Shown here: positions 33,252-45,800 of the stretch, in pieces
How the letters are laid out: every line of letters starts with the position of its first letter
Position numbering within the stretch: position 1 is the first letter of the stretch
From: Trichomonas vaginalis G3
Taxonomy: Eukaryota; Parabasalia; Trichomonadida; Trichomonadidae
Length of the DNA stretch: 64,000 nt
Assembly (NCBI RefSeq): GCF_026262505.1
Contig: NC_067207.1
Span: 17,948,082-18,012,081, forward strand
Direction: 5' to 3'
Notes under the pieces: generated by a model
What the model saw: only the letters and a program-made list of their open reading frames with translations
What the model was told of the DNA's origin: nothing
Databases searched by the model: none
Position numbers and translations under genes: made by a program

Positions 33252-35866
33252 TAAGGATAATATAATATTTAAAATAAGAATATACTAGTTTAGGTGGTAT
33301 AATTTTTTTCGATAAATTTGAGAGCATGTACGTTTAGGGCATCAAAAGTGTCAATTCGCTCAGCGAAAGCTGAGCTAGCTTCGTTCTCGAAAGAATAGGG
33401 AAGGAGTGAAAGAGAGTGATACAGATGTTGACACATTCATATCATTTCAACAAATTTTGATCAAATTGAAATGCAATGAAATTCAATTCACTTCATATCC
33501 TTCAGTCAGTACATTGACATCCTTCTACATCACAATGATAACTCGTGCATCAATAGTTCTGCAACTAACTCAGAAAAAACAAGATTTTTCCTTCCAGCTT
33601 ACAGCTTTTAAAAAGTTTCGATGATAAAAATCACTCTACTCTTGTTTATCGATATGTTGTGATAGTAGGTAAACGTATTCTTATCGATATTAATAAAAAT
33701 ATTTTTACGAAAATCTGAACCAATTACAGAGTTATTCATAAAGTTTATGATAACTGTAATTACTTCATCTTTGTTTTATATTTGAATAAACAATTTAATT
33801 TAATTTGCATAATTTTTTTTAGTTGAAAGACAGGAAACTTAGTTGAGTTTGTATTATTTTTATCGTTCAATTCATTGTATATGTGAGTGATCCAGATATT
33901 TAAGATATTTAGAAAAAATTTATTAATTTGATTAACAAATTTTAATCAAAATAGCAAAAATCTATTTGATAGCTGTAAGCAAATAATAATTTCTATTTCA
34001 ATCAAAATCACTTATTTTCATCTAAACGTATAAAATTGTCAATTTTATGAGAATAAATTTAAAATCTCATGAAATAAAGGAGAGTAATATTTTTCAATTT
34101 TTCTTTTTTTCTTTCTCTCAATATTTTCTATTGGGAATTTTCTTGTTATCAAAAAATAATTTTAATATTTGTTTATTTCATTACATACAATAAATTTTAA
34201 AAGCTCTATTTCTTCACAAGAAAATTTTTTTCCTTCATATGAAGAAACATTTTGTTCTCCATTTGATGCTGAGTCTAAATCTCGATTTTGAATTTTCTTC
34301 TTTCCAAATTTCTTTTTTCCAAATTAGAAGTTTAATTCAAATTTTCAATAGTTTATATATTTTCTCAAACCGTCTTAGATTTTCTCACTTTTTAGGGATT
34401 TTCTCTCAAAATATACAAAAATAGTAATACCAATACATGTGTCTAATATACTTTAAAACCATCGTGATAAAATTCAAAAACGAAGAGTTCTTCTCTCCAA
34501 ATTTTTTTCAAAATCAAAAAAATGAGATAAAAAAATACAAAGGTAGTCTCACGAAAATACGTTATTTTCCCGATGCCTTGGAAGCAGCTTTGCAGGTTAC
34601 CCGTAAGGTAACCAGTAGAAGGTTAAAGAGCCTTTTTATTGCAAACGCTATATTTGTAAGTGTCTTTGTAGAACTTCTCATAAATTCAAAGATTTCCAAA
34701 AACGAATTTTTCGATTTTGATATAATAAATGATATTTAAACAAATTATAGATGTGTTTGCAATTAAAAAAATCCGAGTTAACTACAATATCTTCAATTTT
34801 TGGCGTTCACTTTTTCATGTCATACTGATAGCAAGAATACTCACCCAATTTGGTTACACTTCATGATAGTTTGAAGTAAAAAAATGCCACAGTTTTTTTT
34901 ATTTGATATCGTTATCTAAATTTTGTACAGAAATGAAATAAATTATAATATGAAACGTGTGTTATTATGCTTGTTGGGAAACAATCCAATACTTATGTCT
35001 GAATGAAATGATTATTTCTACGAGATTTTTCATATTCAGCTAATAATGCTATCAAAATCAAATAACAATAAAAAGTTATTTTGTACATAATGTAACTTAA
35101 TCTTTAATACTATATAGAACTTCGAAATACGACTAAACGGTGCGAGTTACGCGATTAAATACCTTTTTTTCGATCGAAACTTGAAAGTGAGGATAACTCA
35201 ATGGGTAGGGGTATGGGTTCGACTTTTTCTATTGGGCAACTATTTTTTTCTTTTCATTGTTTCAGCATTTTTTTATGCGATTATGCATAATTATTTGATT
35301 TCCTATATATTCAATAATAAATTTGTTCCGAACTCTTAACAAATAAATAAATTTTTAGAATATTTAAATTTATAGCTCCCTACATTAATATAAAGTGTTC
35401 GAATAGTTCATATATAGTTTCTTTAAAATAATTTGTTTCATTTTAAATTGGTTTGGCACAATGCTTGACATAACATGCACAAAGCTATGCCATTTTAAAA
35501 TATGTATATCAATCAAGCCGATTAAGTCCATCCTAAACGAAAATCATCGATACTCATGAATTTATGATAGTCGTTCTTGATATAATTGCGCGTTTTAAAA
35601 AATGCTTACTTTTGAACACAGAACTTATCTATCCATATTTATCAATGAAAGTTTATAAGATGCATTAATGACAAAACCTTACTTTATCAATTATAATCTT
35701 ATCGTAAATTTCAAACTACAATACTGTGGGGCAAATATTAAATAACCACTATGTTGCGGATTTTATGTAAGTCTGCAAACTGTAAAATGTAATTAAACAC
35801 AAATAAAAAAAAAATGTAAATTTTAATCGAGAAATTTAGCAATCTTGAAAGCCTTGATCGGCATCT
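33252..35866. other. 2.6 kb gene-poor AT-rich stretch before the unit junction
   Basis: Short frames at 33406-33624, 34239-34424 and 34437-34739 show no recognisable feature; the first has no ATG. A few less AT-rich islands occur: hairpin GCTCAGC-GAAA-GCTGAGC near 33358-33375, and GGTTACC-CGTAA-GGTAACC near 34597-34613. The latter lies within a 45-bp GC-richer patch and might belong to a structured RNA, but I cannot name one. Confidence 0.5.
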
Positions 35867-36169
35867 TTTACAAGATGTCAGTAATGCATATTCAATAACT
35901 ATGAAAATCTAGCCAAGCATGGATTTTTTTCGAAAAAAAATTGTATTAAATTTCATTTTTCATTCTTTATACAAGTTTTAACCTTTGGTGCAATTATATC
36001 CTATCGCAAATGCATTATTGACGTTATTACTTGGATACTTCTTCATAACGCTAAATCTTCAAATTAGTTATGTGTTTGTTACTAATAGAAGTTGGAAAGG
36101 TATTAAAAAGGAAATGTTAATAAATATACATGTTTAATTAAAAAACAAACAAGAATAAATTAAATAATT

Positions 36170-36394
36170 TTATTTCTTAGGAAAGTCTAAGTTTTGTAAT
36201 AGATAAATTGCTTTTTGTGTCTCTTCTTCATCAATTTCTGGATGTTGATTCTCAGGTGGCGGACTAATTAAAACATCATGGGCAATATCAAACCATTGTT
36301 TTAGTTCGTTGGCAGAAGGAAAATGATCTTCTTGTATTGGCGTTATTAATGATTGAAAATCATCAGTTGATTCTGCATTTTGGGAATTTTCCAA
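36170..36394 (-). CDS. Doubtful small ORF, unit 2 copy of the 74-aa frame
   Basis: Same protein sequence as the frame at 299-523, again without an in-frame ATG. A 5-bp difference between units lies just downstream, at about 36078-36085, outside the frame. Confidence 0.3.
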   Translation of the reverse strand: MENSQNAESTDDFQSLITPIQEDHFPSANELKQWFDIAHDVLISPPPENQHPEIDEEETQKAIYLLQNLDFPKK

Positions 36395-37154
36395 ATTTTC
36401 ATTTGGAAAATTTAAATTTTGAGATATTGTTGAAGCACTCAGATCTCATTTTTAAAATATCTGCACCAAATTCTTACATCTGATAATTTTCATGTGTAAC
36501 CAATGTTTCCCAATCCCTTTGCCATACCCTACTAATCGCAAATTCATTCCCTTTAATTTTGTATTAAATTTAAATTCCAATCTTAATTTCTACATTATTT
36601 ATGCTAACCCTTTAAATTTTGTTCTTATTTATTCACCCTCAGATACAAATTTATTTAGAATGTATTCCTCTGAGGTCTATATTTGTATTCGAAAATAAAA
36701 TCTTTAAAACTCTCTAAGTTATCATTTTCTCTTCAGATATCTAATATTTTTCTAATGACATAACTACTTTGGACGCATATCCAAATTCCAAAAAAAATAT
36801 GGAAAAAATAAAAATGAAATTGAAAAATACAATTTTTGATATGTAAAAAGAGATTTTGAAAAAAATTGGGAAAAAGAGTATCTAATAAAATTGTTTGAGA
36901 TCTATGTAGACATAGTTTTTACATTAAAAAATCAATAATATTGAAATTGATCTGAATATATCTTTTTTTTTAAGTTTGAATGCATTAATCTCAAAGCATT
37001 TGATAAAATACTGGTTTTATTTCAAAATTCTAAATAATTTGTAATTAGATCTTTATGATGTAATTTAATTTTAAACAAGTACAGATAAAGAGAATCATAA
37101 TAAAGGTGATCTATATTGCTTAAGTAAAATTGAGTATAATAGATCGATCTTAAC

Positions 37155-37643
37155 AACAAGATCTGAGGAAGTAGATTTGAGAGTCGAGAGTTTAGATCTT
37201 AGCAACAAGATCTGAGGAAGTAGATTTGAGAGTCGAGAGTTTGGATCTTAGCAACAAGATCTGAGGAAGTAGATCTTAGCAACAAGATCTGAGGAAGTAG
37301 ATTTGAGAGTCGAGAGTTTAGATCTTAGCAACAAGATCTGAGGAAGTAGATTTGAGAGTCGAGAGTTTGGATCTTAGCAACAAGATCTGAGGAAGTAGAT
37401 CTTAGCAACAAGATCTGAGGAAGTAGATTTGAGAGTCGAGAGTTTAGATCTTAGCAACAAGATCTGAGGAAGTAGATCTTAGCAACAAGATCTGAGGAAG
37501 TAGATTTGAGAGTCGAGAGTTTGGATCTTAGCAACAAGATCTGAGGAAGTAGATTTGAGAGTCGAGAGTTTGGATCTTAGCAACAAGATCTGAGGAAGTA
37601 GATTTGAGAGTCGAGAGTTTGGATCTTAGCAACTAGATCTGAG
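37155..37643 (+). repeat. Minisatellite of mixed 49-bp and 28-bp units
   Basis: Core AACAAGATCTGAGGAAGTA followed by GATCTTAGC gives the short unit; the long unit has 21 bp (GATTTGAGAGTCGAGAGTTT plus A or G) between them. The order is long, long, short, long, long, short, long, short, long, long, long, then a diverged partial copy. It corresponds to the N gap in unit 1. Confidence 0.95.
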
Positions 37644-37945
37644 AGTTTTATCATTTCCGGCATATTGGGCCGAAAAGGAGTGATCCGCGTAAGTATGAAA
37701 AAAAGTGAATTTTGTTGTATGGTGTTTTTTAATATATCCGTTTCTCTCACAATTTTCAATAAATATTATTGTTCAAACGGAAATATAAATAAACAATTCA
37801 AAAATAAAAATGTAAATGTAAATTGAAAATGTATTATAAACATGCTAAAAAGCGTATATTTTAAACTTAAAGGAAAAATGATAAGGGAGTTTTAATTTTT
37901 TTTTCAAAAAAATTAAGGAACTTAAATTGAGATTATCAGGCTATG

Positions 37946-38115
37946 TAGTGGGTATTTTTACGATCTGACTGCAGAAATCGAATCAGCGAGACCCGAAGAT
38001 TCATATTCCGCCGGAAAAATAGGGTTTCGAGGCGTAGATAGGGATAAAAAGATGCTTTAAGAAGATCTCAGTAGAAATATGGTTTATAAGAGGATATAGG
38101 TCAGGATATAAGATT
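37946..38115 (+). repeat. Unit 2 copy of the diverged fold-back core
   Basis: Same block as at 1596-1765, essentially unchanged, with the conserved CGATCTGACT segment at 37961. Confidence 0.55.
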
Positions 38116-40702
38116 ATGAAAATTGAAGAAGTGAATTATCAAGATGTATTTATGAGTAAACTATATTGTTTTAAGCTATCTAAATCTGTTTTGATATAAA
38201 TTAAAGCGTATACTTATGCAAAATGCGAAATTTAAATTAATACTTTTTTTTGCTATTTGGACACAAAGCTAACAATCCATCCAATAAATGACGTATACCT
38301 AGCGAGATGAAGCATTTTAACATGAAAGACAAGAAAATCTGATTACTTGTGTTGAAAGTTTCTGTATTTCGTCTTCTTCCAAACACAGCGTTCAGATGCA
38401 GAAGAAAATGCAGCCGTAATGACGCAAAAAGACACTAAAATAAATTGGAGAATTTCTGTAAAGTTTTTACTGAGCTTTGTTATTGAACCCGAATTTGTTG
38501 CTGAGTGACAGGATATTAAATCTACGACATTCATGAGTAATTGTTATCAATTTGTCAATAAATTATGTTGAAGATGGTTTAAATGTCTTCGAAGGCATGA
38601 AATTAGATCCTAAATCTATTTGAGTTAATAAAAGAGAACAAATGTTGAAAGAGTTGTCATATTGCCTACAAAATTTTCAAACATTTGCATTGAGACAATG
38701 TGAAAAAATGATGTCCAAAATACCTTTACTAAAATATTTTTAATTTGAATCATAACAAGGAAAAACAATAATGGCAGAATAAGAAAAAAAAACAAAGATG
38801 TTATGATTTGAACAGTTGCCTTTTAGATTCAAAAAGAGCATAGTTTTTCCAACCCCTACACTACCTTCCTTTCTGATAAAAAGCTGAATAATTAGTATTT
38901 AATGAATTCTCCAACTTGGGGATTTGCGGCTTTTCCAAAATCTGTTATGATAATTCTATATAGCAATTGATATATAATATGTTTTTTATAATCAAATAAT
39001 TTTTTAGTCCAGATAAATTTTTTAAAATTTCAAAGTCTTTCCATTCTACTAACGCTCTTCACATCCATATTCTTTACCATATATATAATATAACGCCTTA
39101 TTTTAATTCCCATGTTTACGATTTATTTGTCGAAAAACTGTCTTGCCCATTAACATCTCGCGAAAATTTTCGACTTTTTGAATGGCCGTTTTCAAGATCT
39201 CAAAAACTGTGGGATATTTTTTACAAAGCTAATCGACATTTATTTACCACATATATGTACTATACAATGCACCTGGTTTCATCGAATTTTTACCGTCAGT
39301 TTTCTCGTGAGACTACCTTTAAAAATACGTTTGGAAAATTAATTTTTAGCATTTTAGGAATTTTCTCACTTTTCTTCCAAATTGACATCCTTACTCCCAG
39401 GAGTATAATTCTTTAATCAAGAGTAAAAAATAATATTGAAAATTAAAAAACAGTTTTTAATTGATCCAAAAATATATTGCTAAAAAGTAGTAAATATGTC
39501 TATCATAAAAGCCTTATTAAAATTTTAAAATACATGTTTTTTATTCATATTTATAATTTTTCAAACATTATTTTCTTCAAAATCAAGAGAAAATATATTT
39601 TCTACATATAAAAACTCTTAATCTCTTAATTGGAATACTGATCCACATCATCGATAAAATCTTATTTCTCTTCTGATAACTGCAAAGCAACAGATTCGAA
39701 TGCTGTTTCAGGCTATATAAACAGTAGAGTGATCGCACTCGGCTTATTCATTTATCAAAATCTCAATCAAAAAAAAAATTATCACAGTATCTCAGCCGCA
39801 AAAATGGTTCATGAAATCTTCAATTACTTCCAAATTTGAACATATTCATTCAGCTTGTCTTGATATGTCATATTTTCGCAATTTTTTGTGAGAATTCAAA
39901 ATAAATATGTATAGCGAGGTTAATGAAATTAAGGCTGTGATTACAACCCATTCATTATGTGCTGCTTCTTCTAAACTATATATTATACTGCTGATTATTC
40001 CCCAAGTAGCATTTGATTTTAATTTTTATGCGAATTTCAAAATTTGATGTTTTAACATCAGTAATTGAACACCTTGAATTCTAAAAATCATATTGTAATT
40101 CAAATTTTATTAATTGATCTTTCAATTGCGCGTTTAGAAAAAGGATGATATAATATTTTAAAAATATTATGTATGTATAATATGAATTTGAATAAAACTG
40201 TTCTTAGTATTAATGACCTTTGGTTCGCATTGTAAAATACGAAAAAAAATAAGTTATTTTTATTTGTTTACATATTGTGCCAATTTTCATTATCATACAT
40301 GCTGTCTAAGCACTCATAGTAATTAAAGTAGTTGGATATGATGTTGACATATAATTGTAATTTATAAATTTATTTGATATGCAGCCTTAGTTAAAATTTT
40401 AATAAAATACAACTGAAACAAGCTACAAAATAACCAATGATATGCATATTTTAGCACGTCTAAAAAAAGTCAAATGTGAATTGATATATTCGATTTCTTT
40501 TGCAAAAATTTTAGTAAAATATTAATCTTTGATATATTTTCTGGATGTGTCAAAAAATTCTGATAACTCCTTTTGAACGATATCCTAGTTGAGTTAGAAG
40601 GGAAGTGAAAAATTGAATGCATCATCTCACCTCAGAGACCCTAGTCAAATATTTGAATCCAGTCAGGTGATGTGATATCGATCCAACCAAAAAATCTAGT
40701 GT

Positions 40703-42121
40703 ATGTCAAATCTAGGTCCTCATAGGGAAGGATTTCGTGGATTACCAAATGCAGATGATGTGTATGCATATACAACAACAGGCGATCAAAGCAAACTTTT
40801 CGAACCATCTGTAATTTCATTTAATAAAGTTTCTGGCAATAATCCAACAGTTGTCATCAATCCTGATTCAAAGTTCCAAACGATCGATGGATTTGGAGCT
40901 GCTATTACAGGTTCCACAGCATATAACTTAAAACAAATGACTCAAGAAGCAAGAGACAAGTTCCTTAAAGATACATTCGATCCAGACACAGGTATGGGCT
41001 ATTCTTTCATTCGTATTTCTATCGGTTGCTCAGACTTTTCTCTCAAAGATTTCACAGAATGTGATAAAGAAGGAATTGACAATTTCGCTCTTGATTCCGA
41101 AGATACAGACATTATCATCCCAATTATACAGCAAATTCTCAAGATTAACCCTTCTGTTAAAATTATTGCAACTCCTTGGACTCCTCCTATTTGGATGAAG
41201 GTTTCAGACCTGTCCACCCTTAGAAGACATAATTCCTTCATTTCTGGTTACCTTGATCCAAGACTTTACCAAGAATATGCTACTTATTTTGTCAAATACG
41301 TCCAAGCAATGGCCAAATACAATTTTCACATCTACGCCATCACATTACAAAATGAGCCACTTAATAAAGGCAACTCCGCTTCTTGTTTCATGGGCTACGA
41401 GCAACAAAGAGATTTTATTAAGACAGCTCTTGGTCCACAGTTCGCTGCAAACAACATTTCGACAAAGATCATTATTTACGACCATAATTATAACTACGAT
41501 AACATTGTTACTCAAGAACATTATCCAGTTCACATTTACGATGACGCCGAGGCTAATAAATACATTGATGGTGCTGCTTATCATGCTTATGGTGGTTTCA
41601 ACACAGAAATGGACTATGTTACTAGCAAATATCCTAATAAGAATTTATATTTCACAGAAATAGCAATTGGCGAATGGAATTACAATTTCCAGGGCGACTT
41701 GATGTGGAATACACGTGAAATCGGTATTGGAACCCTTAATAAAGGCAGCAAATGCGCAATCATGTGGAATTTGCTTCTTGATACAAACCATGGACCATAT
41801 CGTCCAAATGGATGCTCCAATTCCTATGGAGCAGTTGATGTTAAAGTTCCTGGTTACTCAGAGCTCATTTACAGGTCTCATTACTATGATATGGCACATC
41901 TTTCCAAAGTTATTAAGCCAGACTCCATCAGACTTGGAACAACAGTCTCAGGAAGCTCAAATGTCTATGCTACATCAGCTATTAACACAAACGGATTCAT
42001 TGGCGCTGTTTTACTTAATGATCAGGACCAAGACGTCACTGTTTCAGTCCACTGTGGCTCCCATGCATTTGATGTCCCGATGTCAAAGAGATCTGTTGTT
42101 TCCGTCATTTGGAAACAATAA
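40703..42121 (+). CDS. GH30 glucosylceramidase-like glycoside hydrolase (unit 2 copy)
   Basis: The protein is identical to the one at 4348-5766, with LQNEP (E218) and YFTEIA (E319) intact. Flanking DNA differs only by rare indels, for example the length of the A run just after the stop. The identity argues that the two units separated very recently or are one locus assembled twice. Confidence 0.93.
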   Translation: MSNLGPHREGFRGLPNADDVYAYTTTGDQSKLFEPSVISFNKVSGNNPTVVINPDSKFQTIDGFGAAITGSTAYNLKQMTQEARDKFLKDTFDPDTGMGYSFIRISIGCSDFSLKDFTECDKEGIDNFALDSEDTDIIIPIIQQILKINPSVKIIATPWTPPIWMKVSDLSTLRRHNSFISGYLDPRLYQEYATYFVKYVQAMAKYNFHIYAITLQNEPLNKGNSASCFMGYEQQRDFIKTALGPQFAANNISTKIIIYDHNYNYDNIVTQEHYPVHIYDDAEANKYIDGAAYHAYGGFNTEMDYVTSKYPNKNLYFTEIAIGEWNYNFQGDLMWNTREIGIGTLNKGSKCAIMWNLLLDTNHGPYRPNGCSNSYGAVDVKVPGYSELIYRSHYYDMAHLSKVIKPDSIRLGTTVSGSSNVYATSAINTNGFIGAVLLNDQDQDVTVSVHCGSHAFDVPMSKRSVVSVIWKQ

Positions 42122-42560
42122 ATGAAAAAAAAATTAATTTTAAATTTTAATAAATAGTTTCAAATATATATTGAATTTCCTCATATTTCTTCTGAACATA
42201 ATTATCTAACACAATATATTATGATTTGAAACATTATACACAATCAGAATTTTGATTTTCTCTTTTTTTAATCTATAACCTTGTACAATGAATTTTCACA
42301 ACAATCTCAATATATTACCAGAAGACAGATAGCAATTTTGTCTTATCCAAAATTATAATGATTTTTGTACCTGATCATATAGGAAAAGAGAAGTTCGGAT
42401 AATAATACTGACTTATTCTAGCATCAATATTCGAGAAAATGCATTAAAAAAAAGCAAAAACATCAAAATCGAATATAATCCCTAGTTTTCGAAAGAGTTA
42501 AAGTATTTTCCAATTAGGAAACAATAATTGTGCCCATAACAGATTAATGTTGATAGATAT

Positions 42561-42653
42561 TTAAAGCATCGATAATGTTCAGTGATAGATATGAAGTGAT
42601 CCTATCGATCTCCATCTATCGATAGATAAATTTGAGATAAAATCTATCGTCAA
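42561..42653. promoter_or_regulatory. TATCGAT / TATCGTC cluster, unit 2 copy
   Basis: Same motifs in the same order as at 6205-6297, again about 210-300 bp upstream of the clathrin ATG at 42861. Confidence 0.35.
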
Positions 42654-42860
42654 TTTTATACATCGCTGTGAAATAATGATTAATTATGTGTATAGATGAT
42701 ATTATTTCTTGGTTAGTAAACATGACGGCGGTTTTAATAAAATGGTGTCAATAAAAAGTATTGTTGTAAATGTTCGTATTTTAACACGATAGACATGTTT
42801 TGGCAAATTTTTTGAAAATTGAGCCGATGTTCAAAACAATCAGTTTGACACTCTCGATAA

Positions 42861-45800
42861 ATGTCACAGCCTATCTTTGTCAACGAGGTTTTCTCGTTTG
42901 CTTCTCAGAACATGGACCCGAGATTTGCAGTCCCATCCAATTCTGCAGTCTCTAAGGACAAATATCTCTGCGTCCGCGAAGAAAACGGACCAGAATCTTC
43001 TGTCGCCATCATTGACCTTCAGCAGGGCAACCAGATCACAAGACATAAAATGTGCGCCGATGCTGCAGTCATGCATCCATCTCGCAACGTTATTGCTCTT
43101 CGTGGTAACAATGCTCTCCAAGTTTTCGATCTCAACACACGCCAACGCCTTAAATCATTCACCGTTCCAGAAAACATGCAAGTTACATACTGGAAATTCG
43201 TCGACGATGATACTCTCATGTTTGTTGTTGGTAATGCTGTTTTCCACTGGACAATGAGCCAGAACAACAACCCAGTTCAGGTATTCCAGCTTCTCCCACA
43301 ACTCGCCAACACACAGATCATTGGCTACGCTGTTTCCCAGGACAAGCAGTGGTATTTACTTTCTGGCCTCACACAGGAGAACAACCAGATTGTCGGCAAG
43401 CTCCAGATTTACTCCAACGAGCACAAGGTCTCCCAAGTTATCGATGCCTTCAATGGTGTTTTCGCTAACATCGGCAATCTTCAGCTTCTTGCCTTCGCTT
43501 CAAAGGCTGGCAACATGAAGCTCAACATCTTCCCACTTGGCAGCTCCCCAGAAGCCCAATCCTTCGGCAGAAAGTTCCAGGATCTCCAAGCTCCACCGGA
43601 TGCTCAGGACGACTTACCACTCTACGTTCTCTTCTCACAGAAGTACAACTCCATCTACATGGTTACACGTGGCGGTCTCCTCTACATGATGGAACTCCAA
43701 TCCGCAACAGTTTATCTCTCCGTCAGAATCGCCAACACACCACAGATCCTCGCCAACTCCACAACAAACGGTGGAATCCTCGCTCTCGGCAAGGACGGCC
43801 GTCTCGTTTCAATCGCCATCAACAATGATACAATTGTCGACTACATTACACAGCGCGCTGGTGCCCAAGTTGCTGCCAAGGTCGCTGCCAACGCCGGCAT
43901 CCACATGTCGAACGATTTCATCACACAGTAGTTCGATCAGCTCCTTCTCCAGGGCAACTTCCAGGAAGCCGCTCGTGTTGCCGCTACAACACCTGGCGAT
44001 GCTCTCCGTGGTGCTGCTACAATCTCCAAGTTACAGAGATTGCCAACACAGCCAGGAGGCCATCCACCGCTTCTCCAGTACTTGTCCGCTCTTATTACAC
44101 AGACAAAGCTCACAGAAGTCGAATCTGTTGAGTTCTGCCGCATTGTCATCAACATGGGCAAGGCCAACCTCATCCAGAACTGGATCAAGAACGACAGCCT
44201 CACACCATCAGAGAACTTAGGTGATGTTTGCAAGCAAGCTGATCCAATCACAGCCGCCGCCATCTACATCCGCGCTGGTGCACACGCAAAGGTCTGCGCC
44301 ACATTCGCTGAGATGGGCTCATTCGACAAGATCGCACAGTACTGCCAGCAGTACAACTACACATGCGACTGGCTCCAGATCATCACACTCATCGCCCGCT
44401 CCAACCCAGAAGGACTTGCCCAGCTCCTCAATTTCGTTGCTAACAACGGCCAACCACTTGTCAACGCCATGCAAGTTGTCACAATCCTTCAGCAGTTCTC
44501 CCTCTTCACACAGGCTGCTTCATTTTTGGTATCTGTTCTTGTCCAGAACCGTGAGGAAGATTCCGATCTCCAGACACTTCTCTTCGAGATCACATTGACC
44601 AACATCCCACGTGTTGCTGAAGAACTCTTCGCCAAGGAATGCTACACATTCTACGACCGCCAGAAGGTTGCCAACCTCTGCGAACGTGCAGGCAACTTCC
44701 AGCGCGCTCTCGAGCACTACACAGACCTTCCATCCATCAAGCGCTGCATCGTCAACACACAGTCAATCAACCCAGACTTCTTAGTCCAGTACTTCGCAAC
44801 AATGGATCCAAAGTGGGTCATGGAGTGCCTCCAGGAACTTCTCACAAACAACCAGCAACAGAACGTCCAACTCGTCGTCAAGGTCGCTGGCACATACTAC
44901 GACAAGCTCGGCATCGACACACTCCTTGCATTGTTCAACAAGACAAAGGCTACACAGGCTATCTACTACTTCTTAGCTCTTGTCGTTACAACATGCACAG
45001 ATCCAGATATCCACTTCCGCTACATCGAAGCTGCAACAAAGCTTCAGGACTACGGCGAAGTTGAGAGAATGTGCCGTGAGTCAGAATACCTCCAGCCAGA
45101 GCGTGTTCGTGACTTCCTCATGCAGGCTGATCTCCCAGACCGCGTCCCACTCATCGTTCTCTGCAACAGATTCGGATTCGCTGAGGATCTTACAAAGTAC
45201 CTCTACAAGAAGAATGCTTCCCGCGAACTCGAAATCTACATCCAGAAGTTCAACCCAGCCATGGCCGGCCGTGTCATCGGTGCCCTCATCGATATCGAAG
45301 CACCACAGGAGTACATCGTCAAGTTGATCAACTCCGTCCAGCACACAGCACCAATGGAGGAGCTCATCAAGGAGACAATGAAGCGCGAGAGACTGCGCCT
45401 TCTCCAACAGATCCTCGAACAGCGCCAGGCTTCTGGTTCTGTCGATCCAGCCACAAACAACGGTATCGTTCTCCTCGCCTACAACATGGGCCGCAACCCA
45501 GAACGCGCCCTCCGCGAGAACCAGTACTACGATCCAAAGTTTGTCGGTGAGATCCTTGCCAAGCGCGATGCCCACCTCGCATGCATTGCCTACGCCAAGG
45601 GCCAGTGCGATGACGAACTCATCGAGCTCACAAACACACACCAGCTCTACAAGGAACAGGCCAGATACCTCGTCAACAGACAGGATGAGAACCTCTGGGC
45701 ACGTGTTCTCAACCCAGAGAACCCACACATGAAGTTGGTTGTCGATGCTGTCATTTCCACAGCTCTTCCAGAGTGCGAAGACCCAGACAAGGTCTCAATG

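Larger units (their letters stand above)
1..35866 (+). repeat. Unit 1 of a ~36 kb direct duplication
   Basis: The first bases of the window recur from base 35867, and the match continues through every gene to about 26560 (about 62909 in the second unit), where an insertion in unit 2 ends the alignment. The GH30 and 171-aa proteins are identical in both units. Most differences are small indels. The offset grows from 35866 to about 36350 across the N gap and is near 36341 afterwards. Bases 26560-35866 are seen only in unit 1. Where the duplication truly begins is unknown, because the window starts inside it. It may be a recent tandem duplication or two haplotypes placed end to end. Confidence 0.95.

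Noticed and set aside
34239-34739. 61- and 100-codon forward frames near the unit junction
   Set aside because: Rich in F, I, L, N, K and S as expected from AT-rich DNA; no motif or neighbour supports them.
35185-35225. tRNA-like A-box and GGTTCGAC B-box close together
   Set aside because: The spacing is too short for an anticodon arm and the acceptor ends do not pair.
37577-37759. 60-codon reverse frame across the minisatellite
   Set aside because: Runs from unique DNA into the end of the array and has no independent support.
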